From the NCBI GenBank assembly GCA_032718475.1, contig JAUCBJ010008068.1, positions 28,393-92,392 of the forward strand: 64,000 nucleotides of DNA, given 5' to 3'. This DNA is from Nemertoderma westbladi. Lineage: Eukaryota > Xenacoelomorpha > Nemertodermatida > Nemertodermatidae. Below the pieces are notes generated by a model. The model was given only the letters and a program-made list of their open reading frames with translations, ran no database searches and was not told the origin of the DNA. A program made the position numbers and the translations under genes. Shown piece after piece: positions 25,890 through 36,856 of this stretch (positions are counted from its first letter, which is position 1; the number at the start of each line of letters is the position of its first letter).

Positions 25890-27290
25890 TTGTTTGGTTG
25901 ACATCATTACTTGTAATCCCAATGTTCAAGAGGAAAGGTCTAAAGTCGTCCCCTGACTCGTATAGAGGAGTTGCTCCTCTTTCTTGTTTGTTAAAAACTT
26001 ACAGTACAATTCTCTTTACTCGATTATACTCATGGGTTGAGTTCAACAACAAACTCCCAGATGCTCGATATGGATTCCATAAGAGCAGATCGACTATAAT
26101 GGCTGTAAAGGTTTTACTTAGTTTTATTGGTAATGCATTATCTGTTCGGGGTGGTCAATGGTCATGTATGTGGTGTTTTTATCGACATTACAAAAGCCTT
26201 TGACACCGTTGACAGAATAAGACTCTGTAACAAATTATCTTCTTTAGGTATAAGTCGCGCCTTCATTGCAGTCATATGGGGTCTCATTGCGATTAATTTT
26301 ATTAGAATTTGCATCGGCTCGATTTTAACTAACCCAATAATCGCCCAGATGATCGGAATAATCCAAGGGGATAAATTATCGCCTCTGTTGTTCGCTATAT
26401 TTATAGCGGATCTTCCAGTGGCTTTAGTTGGAATAGGTGTTTTTCTCATCCTATATGCTGATGATCTTACGCTATACGATATGAATATGGAAACTTACTC
26501 GAGTCAGCCCAACTTGCTCTTGACGAGTTGGCTGTGTACTGTGATGAGATTGCTCTCATGGTAAACTTCTCTAAAACAAAGGCAGCAAAATTCCGGCAGG
26601 ATGGTAAACTATCGCGTTCGGATAAACTTATCCACAAGGGTGAATCCATCATGTTTGTAAATAATTTTAACTATTTGGGCATTTTTTTTAACTACAAAGA
26701 ACTCCTCCACTGGCACTTCTCACATCCTTACAGAAAAGGTATAGCATCTTGAAGATGCTATACCTTTTCTGTAAGGATGTGACTTGTATGCATTTAGCAT
26801 CAATGGTACAAATGAGAGCGGTTTCTTTGGACACGGCACTCTATTGCTGGCTACTACTTACGGCTGCTCCACATTTTGCTATATCTAGAGTGAACAACAG
26901 CTGCTTCAACTTCTGCACATTGTGAAAGTACATGGTTTTTATTACATACTTTGGTGCTGTATTAGTAAATTCTCATCTACAACTAATATCCTACAGGCTG
27001 TAGACCGAGCCAGCGCAGCGCCTCAATCTCACTAAAGAATTTGTTGGGATATCGCCGGAGAGTCTCCTCTCAATTCTTGTCAAACGGGTACCATCATCAC
27101 AAACTGTGTACGAACAGAAGCTGCGGGAGGCTAACGTTAGACTGTGTGTGCCGTCTCTGTGATTCAGCAGCCCACACAATAGATCACTCCATGACTTGCC
27201 CTTCCTTGGAAGACACACACCCTAACAATTTTATTCAACTCGCGACTCACCTTGACACCTTGCGATTTTGTTTATTTATATTTTAATTAG
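25890..27290 (+). pseudogene. Second decayed non-LTR retrotransposon (RT and C-terminal Cys/His motif)
   Basis: Plus-strand fragments in shifting frames line up as one RT. At 25,930-26,130 reads SSPDSYRGVAPLSCLLKT and ...ARYGFHKSRST. At 26,160-26,480 reads FIDITKAFDTVDRIRLCNKL, IQGDKLSPLLFAIFIADL and LYADDLTLYD. At 26,530-26,690 reads VNFSKTKAAKF and NYLGIFF. Near 27,150-27,220 the motif C-R-L-C-D-S-A-A-H-T-I-D-H-S-M-T-C-P resembles the C-terminal zinc-knuckle-like end of several LINE proteins. At least two frameshifts (near 26,140 and 26,500) make it inactive. It lies in an intron of the minus-strand EGF gene. Confidence 0.75.
26720..26782. repeat. Perfect palindrome, 31-bp arms with 1-bp spacer
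   Basis: TCACATCCTTACAGAAAAGG... at 26,720-26,750 is followed by one G and then by its exact reverse complement at 26,752-26,782. It sits at a breakpoint in the dead RT, directly after the NYLGIFF block. The sequence would extrude a near-perfect hairpin. It probably arose by a fold-back template switch during retrotransposition or repair. Confidence 0.92.
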
Positions 27291-27470
27291 TTATAATAAA
27301 TAATTAATAATAAATAATTAGTTATAAAATGTTGTTATGCAATTGTGGGTTATCCTAACCAAAACAATAAACGAGAGTCAAGATAACGAGCTAACGAGAA
27401 AAGGCAAGGACATAATATTTATTCTAAATAAATGAATGAATAAATTAATGAATAAATAATATGTCCTTGG
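27290..27470. repeat. AT-rich ATTA/GAAT simple repeats and inverted repeat at LINE tail
   Basis: TAATAAATAATTAG- and AAATGAATGAATAAATTAATG-type short repeats follow the LINE relic. AAGGACATAATATTTATTC near 27,403 is almost the reverse complement of GAATAAATAATATGTCCTT near 27,444. I read this as a decayed 3' tail. No gene is seen between it and the EGF exon at 27,748. Confidence 0.55.
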
Positions 27471-27747
27471 TACAGGGTAGTTTCATTTTTGTTAATAAAT
27501 AACTGTTACCAGCAGCAGTTTCGGCTACCAGTTGTCGGCGTTAAGTTTACGCTCCATTTTGCCTTGGCCTTTATCCCCATAAGTGAGACTTTTGTGTTGG
27601 TTGGAGCTAGTGTTTGGTTTATCGACGGCCAAATATATTATATATTGTTATTGTTAATTTATGGCATAATATGCTTTATCTTTTTAAGCCTATTAGACTA
27701 TTTTGTATAGATGTTTCAAAAACATTATATATAGATTAATCTCCTAC

Positions 27748-27888
27748 CTGTACAGTTGATATCACGGCCATCTCCTTGATAACCCACCCCGAAATGGAAT
27801 CCATCGTAGCAACTACAGTTATAGCTGTAATCTGTATTTACACAGACTTGATGGCAGTCATCTGTATTATCCACACATTCATTGGAAT
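27748..27888 (-). CDS. Exon: calcium-binding EGF-like domain (second)
   Basis: A 141-nt minus-strand exon between TTTAG acceptor and CAG|gtagga donor, phase 1-1. It reads D-S-N-E-C, C-H-Q-V-C, then Y-S-Y-N-C-S-C-Y-D-G-F and I-N-C-T. It closely resembles the exon at 22,765-22,902, which keeps the same Y-N-C-S-C-Y-x-G-F core and a G-Y-Q-G-x-G insert. The two are therefore probably a tandem exon duplication. The calcium motif D-x-N-E is intact. Confidence 0.88.
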
Positions 27889-28387
27889 CTAAACAATATT
27901 ATTATTATGCATATATAGTAGTGGCAATTGTGGCAATTGTATTCAGTATTGATACGGTATTCATATAATCGGAGAAATTTAAAAGTAGGCAGTTTACCTG
28001 TAATTAGTTGTAATATATCCATCCTACTGTTGTTGTTTATAATATGCATTAGTCCCTCTTTACTATTTCATATGAAACAACCCAGCCATTACGAATTATT
28101 GCATTGATATAGTTTAAAAAATATCTAACCTCTGAATCTCCGATAAATTTAATGAATTTTTATTATTTTTCCAGGATTACGCCCCGGTGGAAGTTAAATA
28201 GTTATATTTGATAAGATAAAATAAAATATAAATACATAAAATAAAATCAATAACAAAAGACAATAAATATTTAGTTTAAAGACAATATAAAGTCTACCTA
28301 CTACTGGCATATAGTGCATTATTTAATTCGTGGCAGGAATCGGTTATTTACTAATATAACAACAAACAGTTTATATTTGAAGTATAC
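27889..28387. other. Short intron between EGF exons, nothing recognised
   Basis: AT-rich unique sequence. No repeat element or additional exon was identified. Confidence 0.5.
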
Positions 28388-28513
28388 CTTCACAAAGTAG
28401 AATACCATCGCCGGCAGTACCTTCCATACACATGCATGTAAATGAACCCAAGGTGTTGTTGCACTCAGCGTATTCGTGGCAATTGTGAGTATTATTCAAA
28501 CATTCGTCAATGT
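28388..28513 (-). CDS. Exon: calcium-binding EGF-like domain (first)
   Basis: A 126-nt phase 1-1 minus-strand exon with acceptor CCAG and donor GAAG|gtatac. It reads [26 protein letters not shown] and ends G-I-L-L-C-E. This is a textbook cbEGF: D-I-D-E calcium ligands, Asn with Gly-Ser-Phe in the second hairpin, six cysteines. It follows the TSP1-like exon directly in the transcript. Confidence 0.9.
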
Positions 28514-28968
28514 CTGGAATATGAATTTAATTGAATTATGAGACAGGTCCAGCAAAATAATTGTGATATAGTTAGTAATTATTTCAAAAATAAATAGCAA
28601 TAAACTTAACAATAATAAACTAAATACAGATAGAAGAGATTCACAACTTTCTAATACAACGGAAATTATCGGCCGCTTTGCGCGCTCTTTAACTGTGTTT
28701 CATAAACTGAACAACGAAAATACTAAGTAACACCCAGAATCCAAATTAAATCCACATAACGCTTAAATCTATATCTATAAATATCACCTACCATAACAAA
28801 AAGTAAGCATAGATTAATGAATGGCTCTAGCTCTCGAAAACAACAAACATCTGATATCACTACTGAGAAATGAACATATTTCTAGCTAAAGTGATAAAAG
28901 TTCAGTTGAAAAAAATTCAAATTTATTCATTTATACTTTCTATAAGATGTGATGATATATAATTTCAC
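28514..28968. other. Intron, nothing recognised
   Basis: AT-rich sequence between the EGF and TSP1-like exons. No gene or repeat family is recognised. Confidence 0.45.
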
Positions 28969-29112
28969 CTCTTAGCTCCCATTGATGCGGGTCGCATTCG
29001 TCCCCACCCCACATTGATGGAACTTCCTCAACTCGTTCCCAGGGAGCGAACCCAGTCGGGCAATCACCCCGGCAATCATCTGATAAGGTCCAGTCACCGA
29101 GCACACAGTCAA
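28969..29112 (-). CDS. Exon: divergent thrombospondin type 1-like domain
   Basis: A 144-nt phase 1-1 minus-strand exon (acceptor CGCAG, donor AGAG|gtgaaa). It reads D-C-V-L-G-D-W-T-L-S-D-D-C, then C-R-G-D-C-P-T-G and later W-G-G-D-E-C-D. The W-x-x-S-x-x-C start and the G-G-x-x-C end recall TSP1 repeats. The middle lacks the usual C-G-x-G and the paired Arg layers, so the assignment is weaker than for the exon at 39,472. It lies between the lectin domain and the first EGF. Confidence 0.7.
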
Positions 29113-29291
29113 CTGCGGAAATACATGTTATATTGTATCAAATTTTTTTATATAAAGAGATCGAATAAGAATTGATTAGATTAATTAATTGATAAGATAA
29201 GATTCTTCGAATGTAGCAATCAATTTGTAAACATTAAAATAATGATATTATAAAATACTTTTGTTCATAAATTGAAAGAATGCAGAAGCAC

Positions 29292-29380
29292 GTCACCGGG
29301 GGTTGAACCAGCGCTATACGAGCGTTTCGGCCAATCAGGCCTGGTAAGTAGCGCTAACCAGTTCAGCCACTTGCCCCTGA
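29292..29380 (-). repeat. tRNA-like SINE head or tRNA pseudogene
   Basis: On the minus strand TGGCTGAACTGG matches a Pol III A box and GGTTCAACCCC, about 55 nt later, matches a B box (GGTTCRANTCC). Between them GGCCTGATTGGCC can form an anticodon-arm-like hairpin. The A-to-B spacing fits a tRNA with a long variable arm, but the acceptor stem does not pair cleanly. I prefer a tRNA-derived SINE fragment over a working tRNA gene. Confidence 0.5.
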
Positions 29381-29570
29381 CTCTTCCATTCCTATTTAAT
29401 CCCAATCAATTAAGCAGGCAGTCTTATGTTGCATATCCATCACATTAAAATAGTTTAAAAGCAGAAACTTTGGATTACAATGAATCTTTAAAACTAATAC
29501 TTTATCCATGAAAATAAAGTCTAATTTCAATAAGTTCGTAACTACAATGATACTTTCGTGTTAATCTAAC

Positions 29571-29766
29571 CTTTTCCAAAAACCTGCAATTCGCAAATTG
29601 TCAACGCGTCATTTGTATGCTGATATACCCATACGTAACGACCTTCAATCCAGTTACATATTAACATATTTTCTTCGGCTGCAATTAGCGCCCCAGTACA
29701 ACCAGGAGATGAAGGCACCAGGGATGCTATAAAGACCTCGTCAGGCAACTCGTTGGTTACATGGAC
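29571..29766 (-). CDS. Exon: F-type lectin (FTP) domain, C-terminal half
   Basis: A 196-nt minus-strand exon, phase 0 at the acceptor (TGCAG|GTC) and phase 1 at the donor (AAG|gttaga). It begins V-H-V-T-N-E-L-P and ends G-R-Y-V-W-V-Y-Q then L-T-I-C-E-L-Q-V-F-G. These are the last beta strands of a fucolectin/F5-8-type-C fold, where family members read GRYV.VY....LSLCEVEVYG. Its phase-0 start joins exactly to the N-terminal half at 35,755-35,981. The intron between the halves is about 6 kb and contains the 17-bp array. Confidence 0.9.
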
Positions 29767-30267
29767 CTGCAAAATAATGCCTTAGTATAAAAATTTGTTT
29801 ACAAAATTACCCAAACTAATTAATTCACAACTGGATTATTTTTATTAATTTTTAGAAGACAAATTTCACTTAAATTTCCTCTCATAATACGAATGAGGAA
29901 TAAATGATACAAAAATTTTCAGTAAAATATATGTAACCTTGGTAACCTTAGTAAAGTATTATTTTATTGCTTTTGAACTGGGTGTTTTGCGTTATCATTT
30001 ATTGGGATAGACGCAGAATGTTAATATAAAAAGTAAGCCATAAAGTAAGCCAACATTAAAAAGTAAGCAATTTAGTAATCCAACATTAAAAAGTAAGAAA
30101 TTAAGACATAATAATAATATATTGTTTAAGCGCCAATGTTGTTGAAGTACACACAACCTGCATCTGATTTATTGAGGGTATATCTTTAGTTTTTGCGTAT
30201 GTTAGCTTTTCAGAAGTCAGAATTGAGAATTCATATATACTACTCCCACAAGATTATTACTATCCTA
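29767..30267. other. Intron with short degenerate AAAAAGTAAG repeats
   Basis: Around 30,030-30,110 the motif ACATTAAAAAGTAAG recurs three times with small changes. Otherwise AT-rich unique sequence without genes. Confidence 0.4.
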
Positions 30268-30630
30268 TTACCACTATGACAGTAAGTAATGTGGTACAAC
30301 GTGATCTATAGTACAGGCAATAATGGTCATAGGTGTATATGCATTGACCAGGCTGAAGGTTATCTACCAATGGCTTGTCAAGTAAAGTGGTCGACTTATA
30401 AAATAGTATAAGCCGACTAAATTGCAAACTGTGTATTACATAGCAAGAGCACAGGACATGGTCGATAGTCTGACTAATTAACTTCAGCCAATGGTAGGCC
30501 ATGTAGCTAGCTATATAAGTGACACCAGTAGGTAGGTGATGATGGGCCCAATGCCAACTGCACTGCGAAGCCCACCCTGTGGACAGCCAAACCAGGGTTG
30601 GTACCTCATACTCATTGTTAGTATGGCTTT
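30268..30630 (+). mobile_element. Solo copy of the LINE 5' untranslated region
   Basis: This stretch aligns in order with the 5' leader of the intact LINE at 41,212-41,600. Shared blocks include CAGGCTGAAGGTTATCTACC against CAGGCAGAAGGTCATCAACC, CCAATGGTAGGCCATGTA against CCAATGGTGGGCCATATG, and GATGGGCCCAATG followed by CCCACCCTGTGGAC. No endonuclease or RT sequence follows. It is either a heavily 3'-deleted copy or a non-autonomous family that borrows the leader. It is clearly more diverged than a recent insertion. Confidence 0.75.
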
Positions 30631-30801
30631 TAATTTTTAATTTACATTATTTACATAAAAACTTTTATACCCACCAAGCACCAACAACACTGTCAATAAA
30701 AACTAAAAAGGCAAAAAGGGCGGTAAATTTTAAATATTGTGTTTTACTTTGGCTTGCCAGTTTGTGTAACACTGTACAACTGATGTACCACTCACTGAAC
30801 A

Positions 30802-30823
30802 GGGGGGGGGGGGGGGGGGGGGG
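30802..30823. repeat. 22-bp poly(G) tract
   Basis: An uninterrupted run of 22 G residues. The surrounding 30,640-31,400 is otherwise unique intron sequence without a convincing exon. Confidence 0.95.
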
Positions 30824-31401
30824 TTATGGGTGTCTGGGCAGTCCAGCGCCATGCTCCCATGCCGTTACCTATATTAGATTGGTTGTAATGCACTGTACCA
30901 ATAAATAATATACATGAAAAGAATAGCTTACCATTTACTACACATGAATAGCTTGCGCGGTCATCTGACATCCAATTTGATTCTCTTGGCAAGGCTCCCT
31001 GGTTGTAGGTTGACCTTTGGGATCCTTACAAGCTGAGGTGCTAATAGATTTCCTATTTTTGTTAATAACTGTATGAGGTGACATATTGGTTTTCTGGGTG
31101 AAGAAGTGCCTCAGGGATAGCTCCCGTAACACACACCTTCTGCTGAAGTCAGCATGGGCCTTACACCTTACCCCTTACACCTCAATCCCTTGTTCTTTGC
31201 CTCACAGCTCAAGTACGCCTTAGGTGTACAGAAACCATATCAATCGAAATTCAACGAATTTTACAAGATTTCATCTTTAACAATGAACTATTTTCAGCTA
31301 GGCCACAGTTTCAGAAGAAACCTGGGAAAATGTATAACCACACAGGCCCTTCGCATAGCCACGGACATAGCATATCCACGGTGTATGATTGCTTCGGACT
31401 A

Positions 31402-34400
31402 AACATACCCATGGGCTAAGCATACCCATGGGCTAAGCATACGCACGAGCTATGTATACCCAAATGGCTGCACATACCCACGGGCTACGCATACCCACGG
31501 GCTGCGCATACCCATGGGCTATGCATACCCACGGGCTACGCATACCCATGGGCTACGCATACCCAAAGGGCTACGCATTCCCAAAGCGCTACCCATACCT
31601 ACGGGCTATGCATACCCACGTATTATGAATACCTATGGGCTACACATACCCATGGGTAAGCATACCCATGGGCTAAGCATACGCACGAGCTATGCATACC
31701 CAAATGGTTGCACATACCCACGGGCTATGTATACCCATGGATTACGCATACCCATGGGCTACACATGCACATGGGTTAAATACAACCATGGGCTACGCAT
31801 ACTCAAAGGGCTACGCATACCCATGGGCTACGCATTCCCAAAGCGCTACGCATACCCATGGGCTAAGCATACCCATGGGCTACACATACCCATGGGCTAA
31901 GCATACGCACGAGCTATGCATACCCAAATGACTGCACATTACCACGGGCTATGTATACCCATGGGTTACGCATACCCATGGGCTACACATGCCATGGGTT
32001 ACACATACACGTGGGCTACACATACCCATGGGCTACACATACCCAATGGGCTACGCATACCCATGGGCTACACATACCCATGGGCTATGTATTCCCATGG
32101 GTTACGCAAACCCATGGACTACACATATCCATGGGATATGCATAACCATGGGCTACGCATACCCATGGGCTACACATACCCAAAGGGCTACGCATACTCA
32201 TGGGCTTCACATACCCATGGGCTACACATACCCAAAGGGCTACGCATACCCATGGGCTACACATACCCATGGGCTATGCATACCCATGGGCTACGTATAC
32301 CCATGGGCTACACATACCCATGGGCTATGCATACCCATTGGTTACACATACCCATGGGCTACACATACCGAAAGGGCTACGCATACCCATGGGCTACACA
32401 ACACATACCCATGGGCTATGCATGCCCATGGGTTACACATGCCCATGGGCTACACATACCCAAATGGCTACACATACCCATGGGCTACACATACCCAAAG
32501 GGCTACGCATACCTATGGGCTACACATACCCTACGGGCTACGCATACCTATGGGCTACACATACCCAAAGGGCTACGCATACCCATGGGCTACACATACC
32601 CATGGGCTACACATACCCAAAGGCCTACGCATTCCCAAAGCGCTACGCATACCTATGGGCTACGCATACCCACGTATTATGAATACCTATGGGCTACACA
32701 TACACATGGGCTAAGCATACGCACGAGCTATGCATACCCAAATGACTGCACATTGCCACGGGCTATGTATACCCATGGGTTACGCATACCCATGGGCTAC
32801 ACATGCCATGGGTTACACATACCCAAGGGCTACACATACCCAAAGGGCTACGCATACCCATGGGCTACACATACCCATGGGCTATGCATACCCATGGGCT
32901 ACGTATACCCATGGGCTACACATACCCATGGGCTATGCATACCCATTGGTTACACATACCCATGGGCTACACATACCGAAAGGGCTACGCATACCCATGA
33001 GCTACACAACACATACCCATGGGCTATGCATGCCCATGGGTTACACATACCCATGGGCTACACATACCCAAATGGCTACACATACACATGGGCTACACAT
33101 ACCCAAAGGGCTACGCATACCTATGGGCTACACATACCCAAAGGGCTACGCATACCCATGGGCTACACAACACATACCCATGGGCTATGCATACCCATGG
33201 TCTACGCATACCCATTGGCTACACATACCCAAAGGGCTACGCATAATCATGGGCTACACATACCCATGGGCTACACATACCCAAAGGCCTACGCATTCCC
33301 AAAGCGCTACGCATACCTATGGGCTATGCATACCCACGTATTATGAATACCTATGGGCTACACATACACATGGGCTAAGCATACCCATGGGCTAAGCATA
33401 CGCACGAGCTATGCATACCCAAATGGCTGCACATACCCACGGGCTGTGCATACCCAAAGGCCTACGCATTCCCAAAGCGCTACGCATACCTATGGGCTAC
33501 GCATACCCACGTATTATGAATACCTATGGGCTACACATACCCATGGGTTAAGCATACCCATGGGCTAAGCATACCCATGGGCTAAGCATACGCACGAGCT
33601 ATGCATACCCAAATGGCTGCACATACCCACGGGCTACGCATACCCATGGGCTACGCATACCCAAAGGCCTACGCATTCCCAAAGTGCTACGCATACCTAT
33701 GGGCTACGCATACCCACGTATTATGAATACCTATGGGCTACACATACCCATGGGTTAAGCATACCCATGGGCTAAGCATACCCATGGGCTAAGCATACGC
33801 ACGAGCTATGCATACCCAAATGGCTGCACATACCCACGGGCTACGCATACCCATGGGCTACGCATACCCAAAGGCCTACGCATTCCCAAAGCGCTACGCA
33901 TACCTATGGGCTAAACATGCCCATGGGCTAAGCATACGTACGAGCTATGCATACCCAAATGGCTGCACATACCAACGGACTACGCATACCAATGGACTAA
34001 GCATACCCATGGGCTAAGCATAAGCACGAGCTATGCATACCCAAATGGCTGCACATACCCACGGGCTATGTATACCCATGGATTACGCATACCCATGGGC
34101 TACACATGCACATGGGTTACATATAACCATGGGCTACGCATACCCAAAGGGCTATGCATACCCATGGGCTACGCATTCACAAAGCGCTACGCATACCCAT
34201 GGGCTAAGCATACCCACGGGCTACACATACCCATGGGCTAAGCATACGCACGAGCTATGCATACCCAAATGGCTGCACATTACCACGGGCTATGTATACC
34301 CATGGGGTACGCATACCCATGGGCTACACATGCCATGGGTTACACATACACATGGGCTACACATACCCAAAGGGCTACACATACCCATGGGCTACACATA

Positions 34401-35645
34401 CCCATGGGCTATGAATACCCATGGGCTACGCATACCTATGGGCTACACATACCCATGGGCTATGCATACCGATGGGCTACACATACCCATGGGCTACGCA
34501 TACCCATGGACAATGCATACCCATGGGCTATGCATACCCATGTGCTAAGCATACCTATGGGCTACACATACCCATGGGCTACACATACCCATGGGCTATG
34601 CATACCCATGGGCTATGCATACCCATGGGCTCGCATCCCCATGGGCTACACATACCCAAAGGGATATGCATACCCATGGGCTACACATACCCATGGACTA
34701 CACATACCCATGCGCTACACATACCCATGGGCTACACATACCCATGGACTACACATACCCATGCGCTACACATACCCATGGGCTACGAATACCCAAAGGG
34801 ATTTGCATACCCATGGGCTACGCATACCCAAAGGGCTATGCATACCCATGGGCTACACATACCCATGGGCTATGCATACCCATGGGCTACACATACCCAT
34901 GGGCCATACATACCCATGGGCTACGTATACCCAAAGGGCTATGCATACCCATGCGCTACACACACCCATGGGCTACGCATACTCAAAGGAAGGGCAATGC
35001 ATACCCATGGGCTTCGCATACCCAAAGGGCTACGCATACCCATGGGCTATGCATACCAATGGGCTACACATACCCATGGGCTATGCATACACATGGGCTA
35101 TGCATACCGATGGGCTACACATACCCATGGGATACACATACCCAAACGGCTACGCATACCCAAAGGGCTATGCATACACATGGGCTACACATAACCATGG
35201 GCTATGCATACCCATGGGCTATGCATACCCATGGGCTACACATACACATGGGCTATGCATACCCAAAGGGCTACACATACCCATGCGCTACACATACCCA
35301 TGGGCTACGCAAACCCAAAGGGCTACGCAAACCCATGGGCTACACATACCCATGGGCTATGCATACCCATGGGCTACACATACCCATGGGCTATGCATAC
35401 CCAAAGGGCTACACATACCCATGGGCTACACATACCCATGGGCTATGCATACCCATGGGATACGCATACCTATGGGCTACACATACCCATGAGCTATGCA
35501 TACCCATGGGCTACGCATACCCATGGGCTATGCATACCCATGGGCTACACATACCCATGGGCTTTGCATACCCATGGGCTACTCATACCCATGGGCTGCG
35601 CATACCCATGGGCTACACAACACATTACCATGGGCTACGCATTCC
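31402..35645. repeat. 17-bp minisatellite (CATACCCATGGGCTACA), about 250 copies
   Basis: A 4.2-kb array of a 17-bp unit containing the palindrome CCCATGGG. Because 17 is not a multiple of 3 and the unit lacks a stop in any forward frame, all three plus frames are open. They give the periodic peptide MGYTYPWATHTHGLHIP (17 codons, 51 bp), which is no evidence of a gene. Variants include AAAGGG for ATGGG, CACGGG, and GCGCTACGCATTC. The array lies in the intron between the two halves of the F-lectin domain. Confidence 0.97.
32291..33200. repeat. 608-bp higher-order duplication in the 17-bp array
   Basis: A run of variant units beginning CTACGTATACCCATGGG at 32,291 recurs at 32,899. It includes the rare CCGAAAGGG, CCCATTGGTTAC and CTACACAACACATACCC units in the same order. 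The offset is 608 bp. Other long blocks, such as the one carrying GAGCTATGCATACCCAAATG, recur near 31,910, 32,727, 33,408, 33,597, 33,803 and 34,252. Confidence 0.7.
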
Positions 35646-35754
35646 ATCTAAACAAACCAACGGGCTAACTACACGCAACTGGACACATGAGTCCCAATGA
35701 CTGACTTGACGAACCACTTGTAATAAAGAAATAAATATATTTTCGAGTAATTAC

Positions 35755-35981
35755 CGTTGCTCCAGCAATTCTGTCACTGCAGCAATCCATCCGGTTATAT
35801 ATTTTTACGTATTCCACATGTGCAACGAAACTCAAGTCAACGTAGAGCCAGTTAGGTGATACATGGTCAGTGTGTGTACACAGTCCACCAAAAGTTTCAG
35901 TGTTTCCATCTACTGCTCGTGGTGCGTACCCATCATTATATGTACTATCTTGCATCGCCACTTTTCCCTGGGCCAAGTTTC
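35755..35981 (-). CDS. Exon: F-type lectin (FTP) domain, N-terminal half, with fucose-binding motif
   Basis: A 227-nt minus-strand exon, phase 1 at the acceptor (CTGCAG|GA) and phase 0 at the donor (ACG|gtaatt). It reads N-L-A-Q-G-K-V-A-M-Q-D-S, A-V-D-G-N-T-E-T, N-W-L-Y-V-D-L and Y-N-R-M-D-C-C-S-D-R. This is the signature of F-type lectins (fucolectin/tachylectin-4 type). The His of C-T-H-T, then exactly 26 residues, then R-M-D-C-C-S-D-R gives H-x26-R-x-D-x4-R, the described fucose-binding motif. The vicinal Cys-Cys is also present. Joined in phase to 29,571-29,766 it makes a complete domain of about 140 residues. Fucose binding is inferred. Confidence 0.92.
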
Positions 35982-36150
35982 CTGCAGATACAAAATGAAA
36001 ATTATACAAAATGAAAAATATTAAAACGAAACCTTTTATTAAACTAAGTAAGTTAAAAGTGGCTTTATGCAACTTTACATTATTGCGAAAAAATTAATAT
36101 TAGTTCGATAAAAAAATATTTGAAGTAAAAGCTTGAGCAACCAATAATTT

Positions 36151-36753
36151 CGAATTATATTTATTTATTTATCAACCACGTTAAGTAAAAAACCTTACCG
36201 GTAGGTGTGTTAGTACCAAAGTATGTAAAAAACTAAAAAGCAACAAGACCTAGACGTTGCATGCAATCAGTGATCAGCTGGCAGCAGCCAGTTGATCGGT
36301 AGGTTTCGCCCCGCAGCTGAAGGCATGTAAGGTCTGTAAGGTAAGTAACTAACCACTACTGAGAAGCAGCACCACAAACTTGCGCCAAACACGTTTCTGC
36401 TTGTTGATAACGGGGTTGCGTGTTTGAATGTAATACATTTCAAGCTTTTGCAAGACTGGCCGCAATTGGAATTCTAGCAATTACGTTGAAATGTTTCAAC
36501 AATTCACGCCAGTCAGTCAGCCAACGAATTTCTCTCTACATTTCCCGGCTTGGCTTCCGGAGAATGTCTTTAGCTGCGGGGTGAAATCTACTGATCACCT
36601 GGCTGATACTGCTGTCAGCTGATCACTAATTGCATGCAACGTCTAGGTCTTGTTGCTTTTTAGTTTGTTGCATACTTTGCTACTAACACACCTACCGGTA
36701 AGGTTTTTTACTTAATGTGATTGATAAATAAATAAAGATAATTCGTCAAATTA
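36151..36753. mobile_element. Foldback DNA element with about 180-bp inverted arms
   Basis: The left arm (36,151-36,333) and right arm (about 36,563-36,753) are near-perfect inverted copies. Shared blocks include AAACCTTACCGGTAGGTGTG, AGCAACAAGACCTAGACGTT, GCATGCAAT, GTGATCAGCTG and CCCCGCAGCT. About 230 bp of unrelated sequence separates the arms and holds no ORF. Imperfect pairing continues outward to CGAATTAT and CCAATAAT. I could not fix target duplications. This fits a MITE or Foldback-type element in the intron between the TSP1 and F-lectin exons. Confidence 0.85.
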
Positions 36754-36856
36754 ATATTATTGGGAAAAAATTTAGATTATTACGAAAAAAATTAGTTTTA
36801 TTGCGATGCAATTAATGTTTTTTTTTGCAGTACTATTAACTATACTTTAATTATTA

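Noticed and set aside
27489-27710. Small hydrophobic plus-strand ORF of 73 codons
   Set aside because: It is AT-rich, with no homologue recognised and no promoter or splice context; it lies in the intron of the EGF gene.
30938-31132. Possible further TSP1-like exon reading C-K-D-P-K-G-Q-P-T-T-R-E-P-C
   Set aside because: No frame gives a phase 1-1 exon with acceptable splice sites and no stop, and the flanking F-lectin halves already join without it.
31514-35700. Long HTHGL/PWAT-repeat proteins in three plus frames
   Set aside because: A 17-bp unit without stops opens every forward frame with the same peptide; there is no gene structure.
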